From contig QVRM01004859.1 of NCBI GenBank assembly GCA_003439945.1, forward strand, positions 62,001 through 126,000: a stretch of 64,000 nucleotides of DNA, written 5' to 3'. Positions 9,730-21,229 of the stretch are shown in pieces. The notes beneath the pieces are model-generated. The model saw only the letters and a list, made by a program, of their open reading frames with translations. It ran no database searches and was not told the DNA's origin. Positions within the stretch are counted from its first letter, which is position 1. Each line of letters starts with the position of its first letter. Position numbers and translations under genes: made by a program. This DNA comes from Dermanyssus gallinae (taxonomy: Eukaryota; Arthropoda; Arachnida; Mesostigmata; Dermanyssidae).

Positions 9730-10095
9730 TTTCTACGGGATCTCCGGAAGCCCTGCGGCTGACGGAAGAGACCCCTCCACGGCCGCGGCGTTGCCGCGTT
9801 GAACCTCGATCGATATACGCTGCAACAGGTATTCGCTAGCTCGGGGGTCCTGAGTTGCAGCGATGACTTTCCGGCCCAGTTCCTTAATAAACTTTATAGA
9901 CTCCGGTCCGATCGGTCCAAAGGTCTCTATGGCAATCGGCTGAACTATAAATTGCGACGCTAGTTCCTGGTATTTCGTCACTTTTCGGTTCTCTGCGAGC
10001 CGGGCGCCTGCGCCCACCTCACGACTCGTGTTTTGAACGTAGCTTTTGGCCAGCGTACATGACACTGTAACATCCCACAAAATGTATCCCACCGT
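9730..10095 (-). pseudogene. Retroelement C-terminal domain fragment
   Basis: Open frame 10092-9733 (119 aa). It reads WDVTVSCTLAKSYVQNTS, then GAGARLAENRKVTKYQEL, then VQPIAIETFGPIGPESIKF and LLQRISIEVQRGNAAAV. This pattern (DVTV…, A…RK..KY, P.A.ET.G, QR.S...QR.N) is the conserved tail domain often found downstream of RT in metazoan LINE-type ORFs and resembles a restriction-like (PD-(D/E)XK-type) fold. That assignment is from memory of the family and is tentative. The upstream part is cut off where a MITE fragment begins at about 10088. No RT is seen nearby. Confidence 0.6.
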
Positions 10096-10290
10096 ATGTA
10101 TCTATTTTAAGTTTAGTAAATTTCAGAAAAAAAATTCCAATGGAAGGACGAACGTCTTGTTAAGGAATGAGGATGAAATTTATAAAAGTTATTGTGCAAA
10201 ATCTACGTTAGCGGCAGAACCAGTCAATGCATATAAAGAAACCGATCAAACCGGCGTGTTCAGTATATGTAGTATAAGCTATCTTGCTTT
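10088..10290 (+). mobile_element. Truncated TA-family MITE fragment
   Basis: TATGTATCTATTTTAAGTTT begins a stretch colinear with the left part of the element at 24284. Shared strings include CCAATGGAAGG, GAGGATGAAATTTATAAAAG, GCAAAATCTACGTT and CCGGCGTGTTC. The first ~15 bp of the terminal repeat and the whole right half are missing. Confidence 0.7.
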
Positions 10291-10299
10291 GTTGTAAAA

Positions 10300-11290
10300 A
10301 ACAAGATTTGACCGGCGAATGTTTCTCTATTCCTGCTCCTTAATTGTTCAGCCCGCTGGTCGATCAAGTTCGTAGAGTCAAACAGCTCGACCACAACAAC
10401 CGCTAGCCAATCCATTAGACTCCGTCTATTAACAGTTGCTAATGACCGTAGCCTGAAAGTGAAAACAATTAGTAAGAGCTATCATTCTCGTCTTGGCTTA
10501 TGAAGCAATAAAGCAATTACCGTATATTACTAGTTTATGTTTCTAAGTATAAATTACCACAAGCTAACTATTTGCCATTTGAGGCCATAGCTTATACTAT
10601 CAGAAAAAAACTTTACACGCTATAAAGTTTTCAAGTTGGTCACAAAAGCAAGTGTCCGTATTTCGATACGCGATGCCTTTAAATGTTTTGAACTTAATTG
10701 CTTTCGAACAATATTCGCTATTAGTAGAGAATTAGGTGGACAATAGCCACAAATAGAGTACGCGTATATGAATTTTTTTTAATCAATTGCCCTAGTTATT
10801 TTCGGAATGATTTCTCTAGAAAAAAAGTTAGAAAAAGTTTCGAACCTACGGATTGATCTTGCAGGCGAACTTATGCTTTAATGGCGAACACGGCACGTTA
10901 TTGAGGCTAGAAACAAAAACTCAGTTAAACTGCCACATCCAGGTCTAGGTCATCTAGGCATGAAGGAAAGTCAGCTCTGCATATACGGTGAAGGTACGTA
11001 GAAATGAGCCACTTTGGCCCGTTAGCAAATGCACGTGTGGGACAAGTGAGCAAGTCGTGTTAGAGGTTGTTCCATTTTTTTTTAGGTCAAGAAGTATTAA
11101 TATTGTTCAGTATTCAGGGTGGCTTGGCTGGATTGCTTCCCATTGCTGGTGTAGCTGGTGTATTAATGCTCATTAGTGGTGCTTCTGTCTCGGGGGTTGA
11201 ATAGGTGTTTTTTGACGCAAATTCTTTACCTTTTAGGTCCAAGGAAATCTGTGCATGGAGGATTTGTGTGTTGGGCTGCCGCACGCTTTC
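10300..11290. other. Unassigned AT-rich sequence
   Basis: No recognisable gene or repeat. Only short spurious open frames are present. Confidence 0.4.
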
Positions 11291-11524
11291 CAGTACTTAA
11301 TTAGAAAAGAAATATTTTTTTAAACATAGATTAAATGGCGCGCGTTCCGCTGTTATCAAAGACAACCCTTCGTCTGCTAGCAGCCAAACTGCATGGTGAT
11401 TGGCCTCTGCATCTTCATTTAACCACTTTTGCTGTGCAACGTATCGGCGTGATTTTGGAAATTGAAAAAAGTGCTTCGAGCGGTTATCAAGCATTTCTCT
11501 TTTAAAGGTTGGAATAGAAACCAA

Positions 11525-11968
11525 GTTAAAACTAAGTTAGGCAAGGTTCACGGTGGCTCTGATAAGGTAATGGCTACGATTTTTTAAGACCAAAGTAGAA
11601 TAATTCTGGCCTCCTACCTTGAGAATGGTAAAACGATCGCAGGAGAATATTATGCAGAACAGTTGGACCGCCCGCAGCAAGAACTCAGTGAGAAACGGCC
11701 AGCTTTGCAGACGAGAGTTATCACGGCTGGCCGAATTGAGGTTCAAACTCATTGAACTACCCCCTATTCTCCGGACCTGCCCCCTTGTGATTATTTTCTT
11801 TTCGAAAATTTGAAAAACAAGAATCTCGGAAGTGGAAAGTGTTTTTCCATCGCACTGAAGAGGACAAGGCTGCTGCGAATGCCTAATTTTGGTCTAAGGA
11901 TGCGGAATCTAACTCATGCAGTGTAAATGCTCTGAAATCTCGTCGGCGAAAGTGCGTTGAGCTTCTCG

Positions 11969-11971
<3 letters not shown>
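11525..11971 (+). pseudogene. mariner transposase fragment
   Basis: Translation gives DKVMATIF, then a stop where mariner has a Trp/Asp stretch, then IILASYLENGKTIAGEYYAEQLD, QQELSEKRPALQTR, YSPDLPPCDYFLFENLKNK and, after a frameshift, NALKSRRRKCVELLGDYI. These are the signature C-terminal blocks of the mariner family, including the YSPDL..cDYfLF region. The segment that normally carries the second catalytic Asp (HDNA.pH) is disrupted. The N-terminal HTH half is not recognisable upstream. The 3' end, with its inverted repeat, is replaced by (TA)n directly after GDY. Confidence 0.85.

Positions 11972-12013
<42 letters not shown>
11972..12013. repeat. (TA)n microsatellite
   Basis: Pure TA run of about 42 bp joining the truncated mariner fragment to a SINE copy. 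Confidence 0.95.
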
Positions 12014-12016
<3 letters not shown>

Positions 12017-12049
12017 ATACCATTTATTTTAAAAGCTGAACAATTCTTG

Positions 12050-12192
12050 GTTTTCCATCTGCCGAACGTTCTGAACGCGGGTTCGAACCCCACCGTTGCA
12101 CATTTGTATTTATGGACGTCCGTCTATGAAGCAATGTGAAAAACAGTTCCGTGGACGCTAAATCTTGGCTGAGGGTCAGCCCGAAAACTATA
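12050..12192 (+). mobile_element. SINE-1 copy 1 (5' truncated)
   Basis: It contains a perfect RNA polymerase III B box (GGTTCGAACCC, 12080-12090). A body follows with CCGTTGCACATTTGTATTTATGG, GAAGCAATGTGAAAA and GGACGCTAAATCTTGGCTGA, ending GTCAGCCCGAAA. The same body occurs at 56925-57116 (+) and 19715-19890 (−). The A-box half is degraded or missing here. A non-coding retroposon that needs LINE machinery to move. Confidence 0.75.
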
Positions 12193-13299
12193 GAAATAGC
12201 GTATGCGCTTACTGAGTGATCATGCTGTTTGTCCTTTCTGCAGCGTGGCATGAAGAAACGATAACAACATGAAACAAGACTGACCGCTTGTATCTAGCGT
12301 TTATCTAGTTTAGACGCAAACGCACGTCACCGGTCAGGCTGGACTGGGTAGGCTGGGATAGACTTGTCCCTGCAACTTTTGCTCCGGTAGCAGCTCTGCA
12401 CTGCGAGCTCTATTTAGGCGCGGGCGCCTTGCGTTCGCTCTTAGGCGTTTGCTCTTTTTCTCGTTGTTTTCCCTGCCGATTTAGATGACCGGCGCCCCCT
12501 CCCGACAAGGCAGCCTTCTCCTCACCCCGTACCTAGTTGGAAAGGACATCCCTTCCCGCTAGTCGCAAAGTCAGAAGAGGGACACCGGCATCACGATACA
12601 CCGCCACCATTACCACCACCAGGCCGAGTCGTCAAGAAGTAATTGCCTATTTTAGCAATACACCGCCAGCTAGCTCGCCAATCCTCGCGATTGCCGTTGC
12701 GAAATGGGGCGCAACCCCCGTGTCTCCTCCGTGTTCTCTACGCGCTCGTTTCCATTCTGTGAAACTGGAGTCTCTACGTGCATTAGTAATATTATTCACA
12801 ATGCAAAGTGGTGGTAGATTTGCTCTTGCTGTCTGTAAAAGAGCCAGCGGCAGTGTAGTACTATTAGTAATAGTAGTAGTTAGAATAGCTTTAGCCGAAA
12901 CAGCAGTTATAAATGTGTAGTTTTTGTCGTTGTAGTAGTAGTATTGAAGCAGGCCACCCCACAAGTCGTCAAGCTAGCGGCCGCCAAGCGCGGTCTGGCA
13001 AGAAGATGTTGGTCTGTGTTCGAATAGAGCCGAAGAAAGCATCGGCGTCGGCAGGTCGACACGAACGAGGCTTTTAGGGACCAAATGATTGGGCACCTTC
13101 GTTACCGCGTCCTGAATCGCGTCCCGAACAACCGGGTTTCGCTGGGGGTTATTCTCTCCCGGTACCACTCGTAATCAGTCTAGTTGCGTTTGTCGTCTTA
13201 AAATTCGCCTTTCCCGAGGACTACCTTAATACTTAGTCTCTCTTCCGATCACCCTTTTCCGGCCTTTGTTTTCCTCTAGATGAAAATAGTCTGGTGTAT
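12193..13299. other. Unassigned sequence with GC-rich patch
   Basis: 12370-12760 is GC-richer, with CCA/ACC trinucleotide runs. 12840-12950 has TAG/TAA-rich trinucleotide repeats that create the overlapping open frames seen on both strands. No protein domain was recognised. Confidence 0.4.
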
Positions 13300-13326
13300 A
13301 TACTATATGTATGTATATACTATATG

Positions 13327-13406
<80 letters not shown>
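13300..13406. repeat. TATG/(TA)n microsatellite
   Basis: Two imperfect TATACTATATGTATG units followed by about 75 bp of nearly pure TA. Confidence 0.95.
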
Positions 13407-13408
<2 letters not shown>

Positions 13409-16400
13409 AGCGTTTTCGCTTGGCTCAGGCGATACTAGACGCTGATGGTGGTCGTCAGCTGATACCAAGCTATTGGAATGTATAGCTACCAATGAAAACC
13501 ACAGAGCGAGGTAACAATTAGATTTTGCTTTCAACTAGCCCTGAAAATGTTTGCCATGCAAAATATTCAGTGTGACAGATTTAGCTTTCTGAAAGGTTCT
13601 GGCATACATTTGCGGACTGCAACATGAGGATAGACACCATACAATGTCAGAACTAATTGCCCACTAACGCGAGGTAATTTTAGCAGATGCTTAGCAAATT
13701 GCCGTAGTTATACAGATCATTAAAATTAAACAAAATCTCATGCTTTAAGTAAGAACTGTTTACCTGTTTTTAACTAATCAATTTCTAAATGCGTGAACAG
13801 CGGTAAAGGAACCGTCATTTTGGACATTTGGGCATCCTGAACGACGAGAAATGAGTATCATAGCGAACAAGGCAACTCAGAAAGTGGTCGTTTGAGAAAA
13901 TCATGCAGATGTACGTCACAAGGCGGGTTTCGCGGAATATCAGCGATTTGGAAGAAACAGCCAAGCCTGTAAAAAAAACTTTGCAAAACTAAATAAAAAT
14001 ACCTTGCAGTGGCGATAAATACTTCAATAGAGCTAAATTAGCATCACACAATAAACCAGAGTATGAATTAAAAAGATTTTGGCCAATTATACAGATTAAA
14101 TGCTGAGCTAGTAGAGTGTCTGAATAGCGGGTGGTGCCCGTGATGAGAGATCGAAACGGTCAACAAGTATAAGCGTCGGCACTTTAGGCAGTTCTGGCAC
14201 AATTTTAAAAAGCTCCAGGGGTAGCCATGGAAAGTTGGCTATATTTGGATTCGTTCTTTTTTGTTTACGTGTACGTTGTTAAAACGCCGTTTTCCTTCTG
14301 TAGCATTTCTAAGCCGAACAAAACTATTAAACAGCAGCATGAGAACACTATAATTTGGTCCACGGTTAAGTCAAAGTTATGACGGTATGGTAGTGAGTAG
14401 TCTCTGATCAGCTAAAACTGAGGTCAGATGGATTTGATCAAGTCTAGAACTTTAGAGTTTTAACAAACGAATAATTAAGAGATATCTTGCTCTAAGACTG
14501 TCATGGGCATGCATAGATGGCGCCTTCACATTTGATGAACACTGTTCACTCTCCAGTTTTCCGAATTGGCGGCAGAGAAGGCAAAGCAATATCAAGGGAA
14601 CACAAGGCTGCAGCACACGTGCTACAAAAGAGATGGCAGCAGAATTGGGTATGACACCAAGAACCAAACCGTCCCACAAAGCACCTGATTATAAATCTAA
14701 GCAAATGCCACAAGAGATCTTATGATTCTATAAGGAGAGATATTAACAGCCTGGGTACTAGCTGCTTATGTACGTTCGACGTCCGTGCCACAGGCTTTAA
14801 GGCCCATTGCGAGCGTCGAGACATGTTTTGTACTGAATATATGTTAAATAAATATGTATGTATGTTAAAACAAAATGTGCGCCGTATGTGTGCTGTACGA
14901 ATAGCAGGAGAGAGAACCGAAAGCATACAGTCTACAATATATCAATACAAAATGAAGAAAAGTCATCCGAAAGCAAACAAGTCGGATGGAAATTATGGGT
15001 AACATAGTGCCGCCATTCGGGCGAGGGCAGGATTTAAACTGAGGGAGGCGATAGTATTGCCGATGTTTATCTCGTGATGCCACGTACTGTGTTTGGTAAG
15101 TAGGCTCTATCATTGATACTGTGCGGGTGGAAGTTACCGGAGTGCACACCCTCACGACTTATCTGCTGGGATTGCCGTTAACAGTATATAAACCGCAGCG
15201 CGGACGGTATACCGTAGCAATATGGCAATATTTCACGCAATATCGATAAGCAGATCTTTGTACAGTTACCATGCCATTCATTGTACACCGCCAGTAAATC
15301 CCGTCAACCGGCAGATTGCAATACTGCTTGCAATTAAGTCGATTAGACCGGGAGGGTATGTTTGAAGTATCAGACGAAAAGTTTCTTATCTTAAAACCGA
15401 ACAAAGTTGGCACAAAGGAACACAAGATGGACTTGAAAGTGCCAGTTTCGAAGGAGGCATTTTGTTTCCTGAACACTTAGAAAGAAGGCACACAAGGAAA
15501 GTGACGCAAAGGCAAGCTATGAACGGGAAGAGACGAGGCCGTTGTTGACCTGTGGCATGCTTTCGGCCGCGTCCAGTACGCAGCTTTCTCATGTTTTTTA
15601 GGTTTATATTCATGCTTTGCTAGAACACTGGTAAAATCTTGCAACGATATCATGATCTCTTAAAAAGGCTACGCAGACAAGAAGTACATTAAATTGACTT
15701 ACTTTGAATGTCGAAACGTAACGAAAATAGTATTATATATAGTGATCTAGGTATCCGAGGGTACTTGACACAAACTTAGAAACTCCAAGTGATCGTCGAG
15801 CTATGTGCGTCTCCCGATAGTTGACTTATTGAGCAAATTGAAAGTTCTTGTCCTAGTTATAATAATAACCATCATAATTATCGTCTAATGAAAGAGTCCA
15901 ATGGAGTGCAGAACTACCCTCCACGTTGAGTCTAAAAGAAATGATAACCTTAAGCCTGATGAAGGAATCGATATTCCCTTATTTTTGCCCCGACAAAAGC
16001 CTAGTCTAGGACGGTACAGTGTCATTTACGGCGGCATCGCCGTGCCTCGATAGGGCACTATTCTGACTGAGATATAGTGAACTTATCATAGCTCAGTTGA
16101 TTAAGAATAGATCGCTGAATCGCAGACTCAGAAAATCGAAAAACCTGTCTCAGACAATAAGCTACGTCTTTGTACCTGGCGCTTTGAAACATTGGGTCCC
16201 ATCGGGCAGTTTCGAAGGCATACTTCGGCCCTATGTCGAGATATGTGCCATAAGCTACCATTCAAGCTTCGCAATTGTTTAACGAGATAATAATAATTAT
16301 AACACATTTTATAATAAACGAAATACATTTTTGTTAGAGATCGGCACTGCGATGTACTGTACGTCCAGCTATGCAGAATGGCATTGACGTCGTTACAAGG

Positions 16401-16479
16401 TGTTTACGTCAAGATGCCATTGGAATCACTGAAATAATTTTATTAATTGAACAGAAAATATTAGCAGTTTGCTGTATCG
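13407..16479. other. Unassigned sequence
   Basis: Three kilobases without recognisable domains, repeats or splice-supported exons. Open frames up to 105 aa (for example 15159-15476, minus) carry no known motif. Confidence 0.4.
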
Positions 16480-17640
16480 TGTATAACGATGACGGTGATA
16501 CTGAAAACGGAGATGGTGACGAACATGATGGGTAGTATAATAATAATGAGTCATTTCGTTGTTGTTGTTGTTTTTGTTATTCATGCTGTTGTTGTTGATG
16601 ATGATGTTGTTGCCGCAGCCCCTACAAACTGTCCACAATCCGGCAGTAGCAATCCGGTAGTTGCCTCCGGCATCGGGAGTGCGCTAGCTAGAATAGCATC
16701 TATAGAGTGAGCAGAAAGGATAGTTTGTTGTTCAGCGGGCGGCGATGCTCACCATCGACGACTTACTAGCATTCTTCTAATGACGCTCTTCCAATCGACG
16801 ATAATGCGACGACCACGTGTGGGGTAGTCAGCTTGGTGAATGGCTGTTGGCGCAAACGAAAACAGTGTGGCGCCGCCGCCAACTTTCACCTATCCGTCGT
16901 TAAACCCCGACCTTGGTATGGTTGGTATCGGGGGTGAGGGTGATCTTGCTCTTCGGTCTATTGACATCCCCCGCCCTTCCCAGGTATCTCTCTCAGCCCC
17001 TCCTGTTGTACCCCCACGTCTCCTTTGCGCTCCCGTCTGAGTAGCGTTCTAATCTAATCTAATCCATGTCTCTAACCTGGTCGTTCCCGTTTTTAACGAC
17101 AGCAACAACAGCAGCAGCAGCAGCAACGAACCCTCCCACCACACTCACACCCCTCTTCCCGATGAACAGGCACAGCCTGGACCCACCCACACCTACTCAG
17201 CAGCTCTATCTAGCTCTTCCGGTGAACGATCTCTCTCGCTTTCGGCGGCGCTGGGGTTCGCAGCGGTGAGGTGTGAGCCTCGCTCGTTGAGTCTCGTTCG
17301 ATAGATGGTTTTCGTGTGTGTGCCCCCCCCTCCCCCCTCCCCCCCGACTCTTCTTGCTCTTTCCGAGGCCACACATGATGCCACCGCCGCTCGCGCATCG
17401 GCAATCTCGCATAGATTCGAACGAGAATGACAGCAACAACAACTGACACCGCCGACGGCCGAAGCAATACCCGGCCGGCTCTTCTTATCATGCAGCCTGC
17501 GCGGCAGGATCGCCAACGGCAACCGCCGCCGGATTATCTCAGCAACGCGCAGCCGCCGACACAGCCGGCGCCCGCCCGGCTGTCGAGATAACGCCGATAA
17601 GTGTCAGCCGGGCCTGCCGTGCTTCGAAATGCACTTCCAA
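16480..17640. other. GC-richer island with trinucleotide repeats
   Basis: It has (GTT)n at 16558-16615, (AGC/AAC)n at 17100-17130 and long pyrimidine/C-rich stretches such as C-runs at 17325-17345. The character resembles insect or arachnid 5' UTR, intron or promoter DNA rather than coding exon. Open frames are low-complexity shadows. No promoter motif can be fixed by eye. Confidence 0.4.
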
Positions 17641-17733
17641 TACATGAACCGATACGAATACATAAGCATACACGAGTTCGTACACAAGTACGAACTCCCA
17701 CCTAGACACTCAGTCACTCACTCGCGCATATGT

Positions 17734-17757
17734 TTATATATATACATATATATATAT

Positions 17758-17820
<63 letters not shown>
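17734..17820. repeat. TA and TACATA microsatellite
   Basis: A compound run: (TA)n, then about seven ACATAT hexamers, then about 30 bp of TA. It ends exactly at the left terminal repeat of the MITE at 17821. Confidence 0.95.
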
Positions 17821-17824
<4 letters not shown>

Positions 17825-18153
17825 GTGCCAGAATTCGCTCAACAACTTTGAGGTCAAGAACAACTTGGCGAAAAAATAAAAAAAATCCGTTTTAAGCTAA
17901 CGTAGAATGCAACAGATGCAAACTGTTGTTCCAAACAAGCAAGTATGATTGGCTTGGCGATTTGGGATGACTGTGACTCTCGCAACCGCATATTTAGTGA
18001 AGATAAGTCAGTATGAAATATTAGATTCAATATGTTTTGCTAATTTTCGCTCTTACTTTAAAACAAGACATTCCCGCCCCCCGTTCCATTAGAAACATGA
18101 TTTTTTTTGCCGAGTTGTACTAGACCTCAACGTTTGTTGGGCGAATTCTGAAA

Positions 18154-18156
<3 letters not shown>
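17821..18156. mobile_element. 336-bp TA-nested MITE
   Basis: The left end begins GGGTGTGCCAGAATTCGCTC. The reverse complement of the right end begins GTGTTTCAGAATTCGCCCAA. Both continue through CAAC…TTGAGGTC…ACAACT(T/C)GGC and an A-rich stretch, giving inverted repeats of about 60 bp. TA runs flank both sides. Near the right end, the reverse strand carries GGGCGGGAATGTCTTGTTTT, shared in pattern with the ends at 2115, 24284 and 63725. No open frame: a non-autonomous element. Confidence 0.85.

Positions 18157-18207
<51 letters not shown>
18157..18207. repeat. (TA)n microsatellite, right flank of MITE
   Basis: TACA followed by about 47 bp of pure TA. Confidence 0.95.
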
Positions 18208-18210
<3 letters not shown>

Positions 18211-18591
18211 TTCCCAATTAGCCACCACCTTAAGTTGTGGTAAAAAGCCTGACTAGCTGCCGGTCTGAGCGCCAATTTGTTTTCAGCCACAGCTGTGCCG
18301 GATAGCCAACAAGCCGATATCGTTCGTCAAACAACCAATTTTCCGTGTCTTGCTTTTTCATTGTAGTAGCCTAAAACGCTCGCCTCTCTGCACGCACCCG
18401 CATTTAAATCTTGCATTTTGTCCAACCGTCGACCTTTCCTCTCTCGCAGGGGTTCTCTCTTTCTTTGTTTTCCTATCTGTATAATCTTACCTATGTTGTT
18501 ACTCTAATAAAAAAAATATGTAAGGGTTAAATTTCAATCGCAGATAAGTCTTGTTTGGACGGTGCAATTAGACAACAGTGAAATCCTTAAC

Positions 18592-18595
<4 letters not shown>
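18208..18595. other. 388-bp segment between two (TA)n runs
   Basis: Bounded on both sides by TA microsatellites. The right boundary reads AACACCC|TATATA, so the reverse strand begins GGGTGTTAAGGATTTC, which resembles the terminal motif of the TA-nested MITE family. The left end (GCATTCCCAATTAGCC) is not a matching inverted repeat. A decayed or different TA-targeting element is possible. Confidence 0.4.

Positions 18596-18627
<32 letters not shown>
18596..18627. repeat. (TA)n microsatellite
   Basis: Pure TA run of about 32 bp. Confidence 0.95.
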
Positions 18628-18630
<3 letters not shown>

Positions 18631-19439
18631 AAATGTATAGTCAAATGTATATGCTGAGAGGTATATGAAATGCGATAGCTTCTTCTATATGGGATTCCCT
18701 CGGGATGGCTTCGCCTCTTTACTTTCATGGTGCTTCATATTTGTCACTTTTATTTATGTCTTCTGCCTGAATTCTCATCGGAAACCCGAGGCTTAAATAC
18801 GCTCGCAATCTTAGATTTTATCGACTTAGGCCGAATTTCTGCCCCATAGGCCTGTAACGCTAGAATAAGCCGTTCACCTCTTTTCTTCTTTGGTATACAG
18901 AAGATTAGACGTAATTCCCTAGATCTTGTCTACAAAACGGTAACTGTATGTGTGAATGCATGATAAACGGCGATGTCTATTTTTTTCGTTATTATTTTGA
19001 GTGTGCCCACATTGCAATTTTAGCTTTACTTATCGCGTTATCTAAGCCGTCAGACATTGCTAAAAAGATAGATAATACTGTTTTTGTGTAGGGTTTTATA
19101 AATTATGTGGCTACTTTCTGAACAGCACAGCTTCTAAGAAGGTGAGAAGGTCGGTGACGGTGACAGCCTAAGCGACGGCTAGTTAACGCAATGAAAGAAT
19201 TCCTCGTAGGAAAGAAGCTTTCTACATGTTTATTGGTCGGCCCTAAAACACCGCTTACGGCAACACAGAAGGGCAAAAATAGTCAATCTCAGTTAGCAAC
19301 CCTTACAGGTAAAGGGAGTATGTATAGACGATGGGACTGGTAAGCACGATTTCTTATTGATACAGGCAACGGGTTACCTTCAGTGAGAGCGTTTATGTCC
19401 GCTGCTAATTTTTGTGCTGGTTGCCAATCTTTTTGAATC
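18628..19439. other. Unassigned sequence
   Basis: No gene or repeat was recognised. Confidence 0.4.
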
Positions 19440-19714
19440 TGTGAAAGAACGTCACCCGACAATCGGTACAATCCCACTGCCGATGGCGTGCTTCTCTTCA
19501 GCAGCATTCGGTCCAAGCTCAAGACAGCATTGCGCACGTTGAAACGACTCTGCGAAAAAAATAGTCTCCTGATCAATGCTGACAAAACCAAAGCAACCAA
19601 AATTCAGGTCGTAGAACGTTTGGCAAAATCTTTTAGGTACGTGAGTAACTTCTGCTGTTTTAACGTCGACCTTTCACCAAAAGGTCTCTGCTTCATAGAA
19701 CACACAACCAAACT
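19440..19714 (+). pseudogene. LINE RT fragment (palm to thumb)
   Basis: Frame 19488-19733 reads LLFSSIRSKLKTALRTLKRLCEKN, LLINADKTKATKI and then RLAKSFRYVSNFCCFNVDLSPKGL. The layout (after the YADD palm motif: K..L..L...C...gL.iN..KTK, then F.Y...F.YLGV.l...G) is that of non-LTR RTs. Similar spacing is seen at 62815-63060. Upstream, a degraded TADGV stands where YADD would be. Both ends are truncated, and the 3' side abuts a SINE in opposite orientation. Confidence 0.65.
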
Positions 19715-19890
19715 GTTTCGGGCGGACGTTTAGCCAACAATTAACGTCCACGGATTTGCTTTCGCATTGCTTCCTAAGATGAAGCCCATAAATAAAATTG
19801 ATCAACGGTGTGGCTCGAACCCGTGCTGCACCTATGTGGTTTCTCCGGTCGCCAGGCGCACGCGAATGCACACCCCACCGGGCTTGACAG
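19715..19890 (-). mobile_element. SINE-1 copy 2 (most complete head)
   Basis: Reading the minus strand from 19890: AAGCCCGGTGGGGTGTGCAT, then GCGCCTGGCGACC, then a B box GGGTTCGAGCC (plus-strand 19812-19822), then ATTTTATTTATGGGC, GAAGCAATGCGAAAGC, GTGGACGTTAATTGTTGGCT and GTCCGCCCGAAAC. It is colinear with the copies at 12050 and 56925. The tRNA-like head suggests Pol III transcription. It sits directly against the LINE fragment at 19440-19714. Confidence 0.75.
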
Positions 19891-21229
19891 GATACATTAC
19901 CAGCAGGGCTATAAATGTCAGGGTGGCCGCGTCCTGCAGAAGCTCCCATGCACTACGTAACGCAGTGGCACTTTTTACCTTGAAAATGGCGCCAGTTGCT
20001 ACGGAAAACGCAATAGATATCACATGGTCGCATTTGGCCCAAGTACAACTATATAACAATAGTAAGTGCTCGACAAAATAAAACCCTCTTTTTTACAAGT
20101 TAGCCTATATGTACCTCGCAAAGGCCGCAACATGCTAGCGTACCTACTAGACGATGCAAAAACGTTTCCCAGTGATATCGTCGAAAGAGCCGTCAAGCTG
20201 ACTCACGTCTTCGCGTTGGAGCGATTTAGAGATGGGGTGTTGACGTAAAGTCGTTAAAGTAGACCCCAGTTGAAAGTGGGCGCCCCAAACACATCGTTGA
20301 AAGTCCCCACATAAAATACTGTGTCACATAGTCGCAAGATCCGCTGCTCACGGAGATTGCAGTATAGGGTGTGACAGAACTCGACACTTACAAAAGCGCA
20401 AGAAACGTGTTGATGGTAGTCTTCCAGCAATTCAAGCCCCAATATATCATTGGGATGCATGCCGCACGTCGGCCACTCTTAGTCAACTGACCCAAAGAGT
20501 TTTTGGTACGATGCCTTTACTTTGTCTTGTGTTGTAAGGTAAAGCACCCGTTGGGTAAATAAATCTAGGCAAATGAAAGCCGAAGTGCCTTAATTGGTTT
20601 GCGAGTGTCCTCAAGCAGTTCATGGCGAGACCGTATCGTGGAGGTGTCGTTAAGAATAAGGATAGTTGCAAGTAACGACAACTACGGGCCTCTAACCCAA
20701 GACATCACTAATTATCGTTACGTTATTAGGTACCCACTTACGTAGTCCAGTAGTTCATAAGGCTATCACGCATACAACAAAATATTAACAACGTACCCTT
20801 TTTGCAACTCACACGTTATGAGTTATGGGGGTCTACTATTAAAACCCACGTACTGCACGTATTAGCACACACGCTATACGTAATAATAATAATAATAATA
20901 ATAAGGAAAACAAAAAACGGTCAAATGTAAGACGACAACCTACGTTAGAAGTGAAGCTATGAAATGGGAACGGGGCTAAACAAAAATATATGTAGTATAT
21001 ACTTGAGTTCAGTCACACTTCCATTTCATGGCGCATAGCACTGAACGAAAATGTATAATACATTTATGTAACATAAAAATAATTATAACTGTGTATCTGT
21101 GTGGCTCAAAATGAAAAAAAAATACACATATATATACATGATTAAGGGTATTTCTCACGCTCCTCGATGCGTACTCTTGCTAGCGAGCTATAACGGAGAG
21201 GAAGGCTTTGGAAATAGCTAATTAGGCGC
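19891..21229. other. Unassigned sequence with one transposon-end-like motif
   Basis: TATAGGGTGTGACAGAACTC at about 20364 resembles the TIR of the MITE at 17821, but no partner end was found. At about 20540-20600, GCAAATGAAAGCCGAAGTGCC resembles the tail of the SINE-2 copy at 33219. (TAA)n lies at 20881-20904. No coding sequence was recognised. Confidence 0.4.

Noticed and set aside
11297..11524. 75-aa minus-strand frame with HFFQFPKSRR, considered as a THAP-like domain
   Set aside because: The characteristic cysteines are absent, and it lies against the mariner fragment in opposite orientation. Similarity is too weak to report.
20360..20400. Full MITE starting TATAGGGTGTGACAGAACTC
   Set aside because: No inverted partner end was found nearby, so only a terminus-like motif can be claimed.
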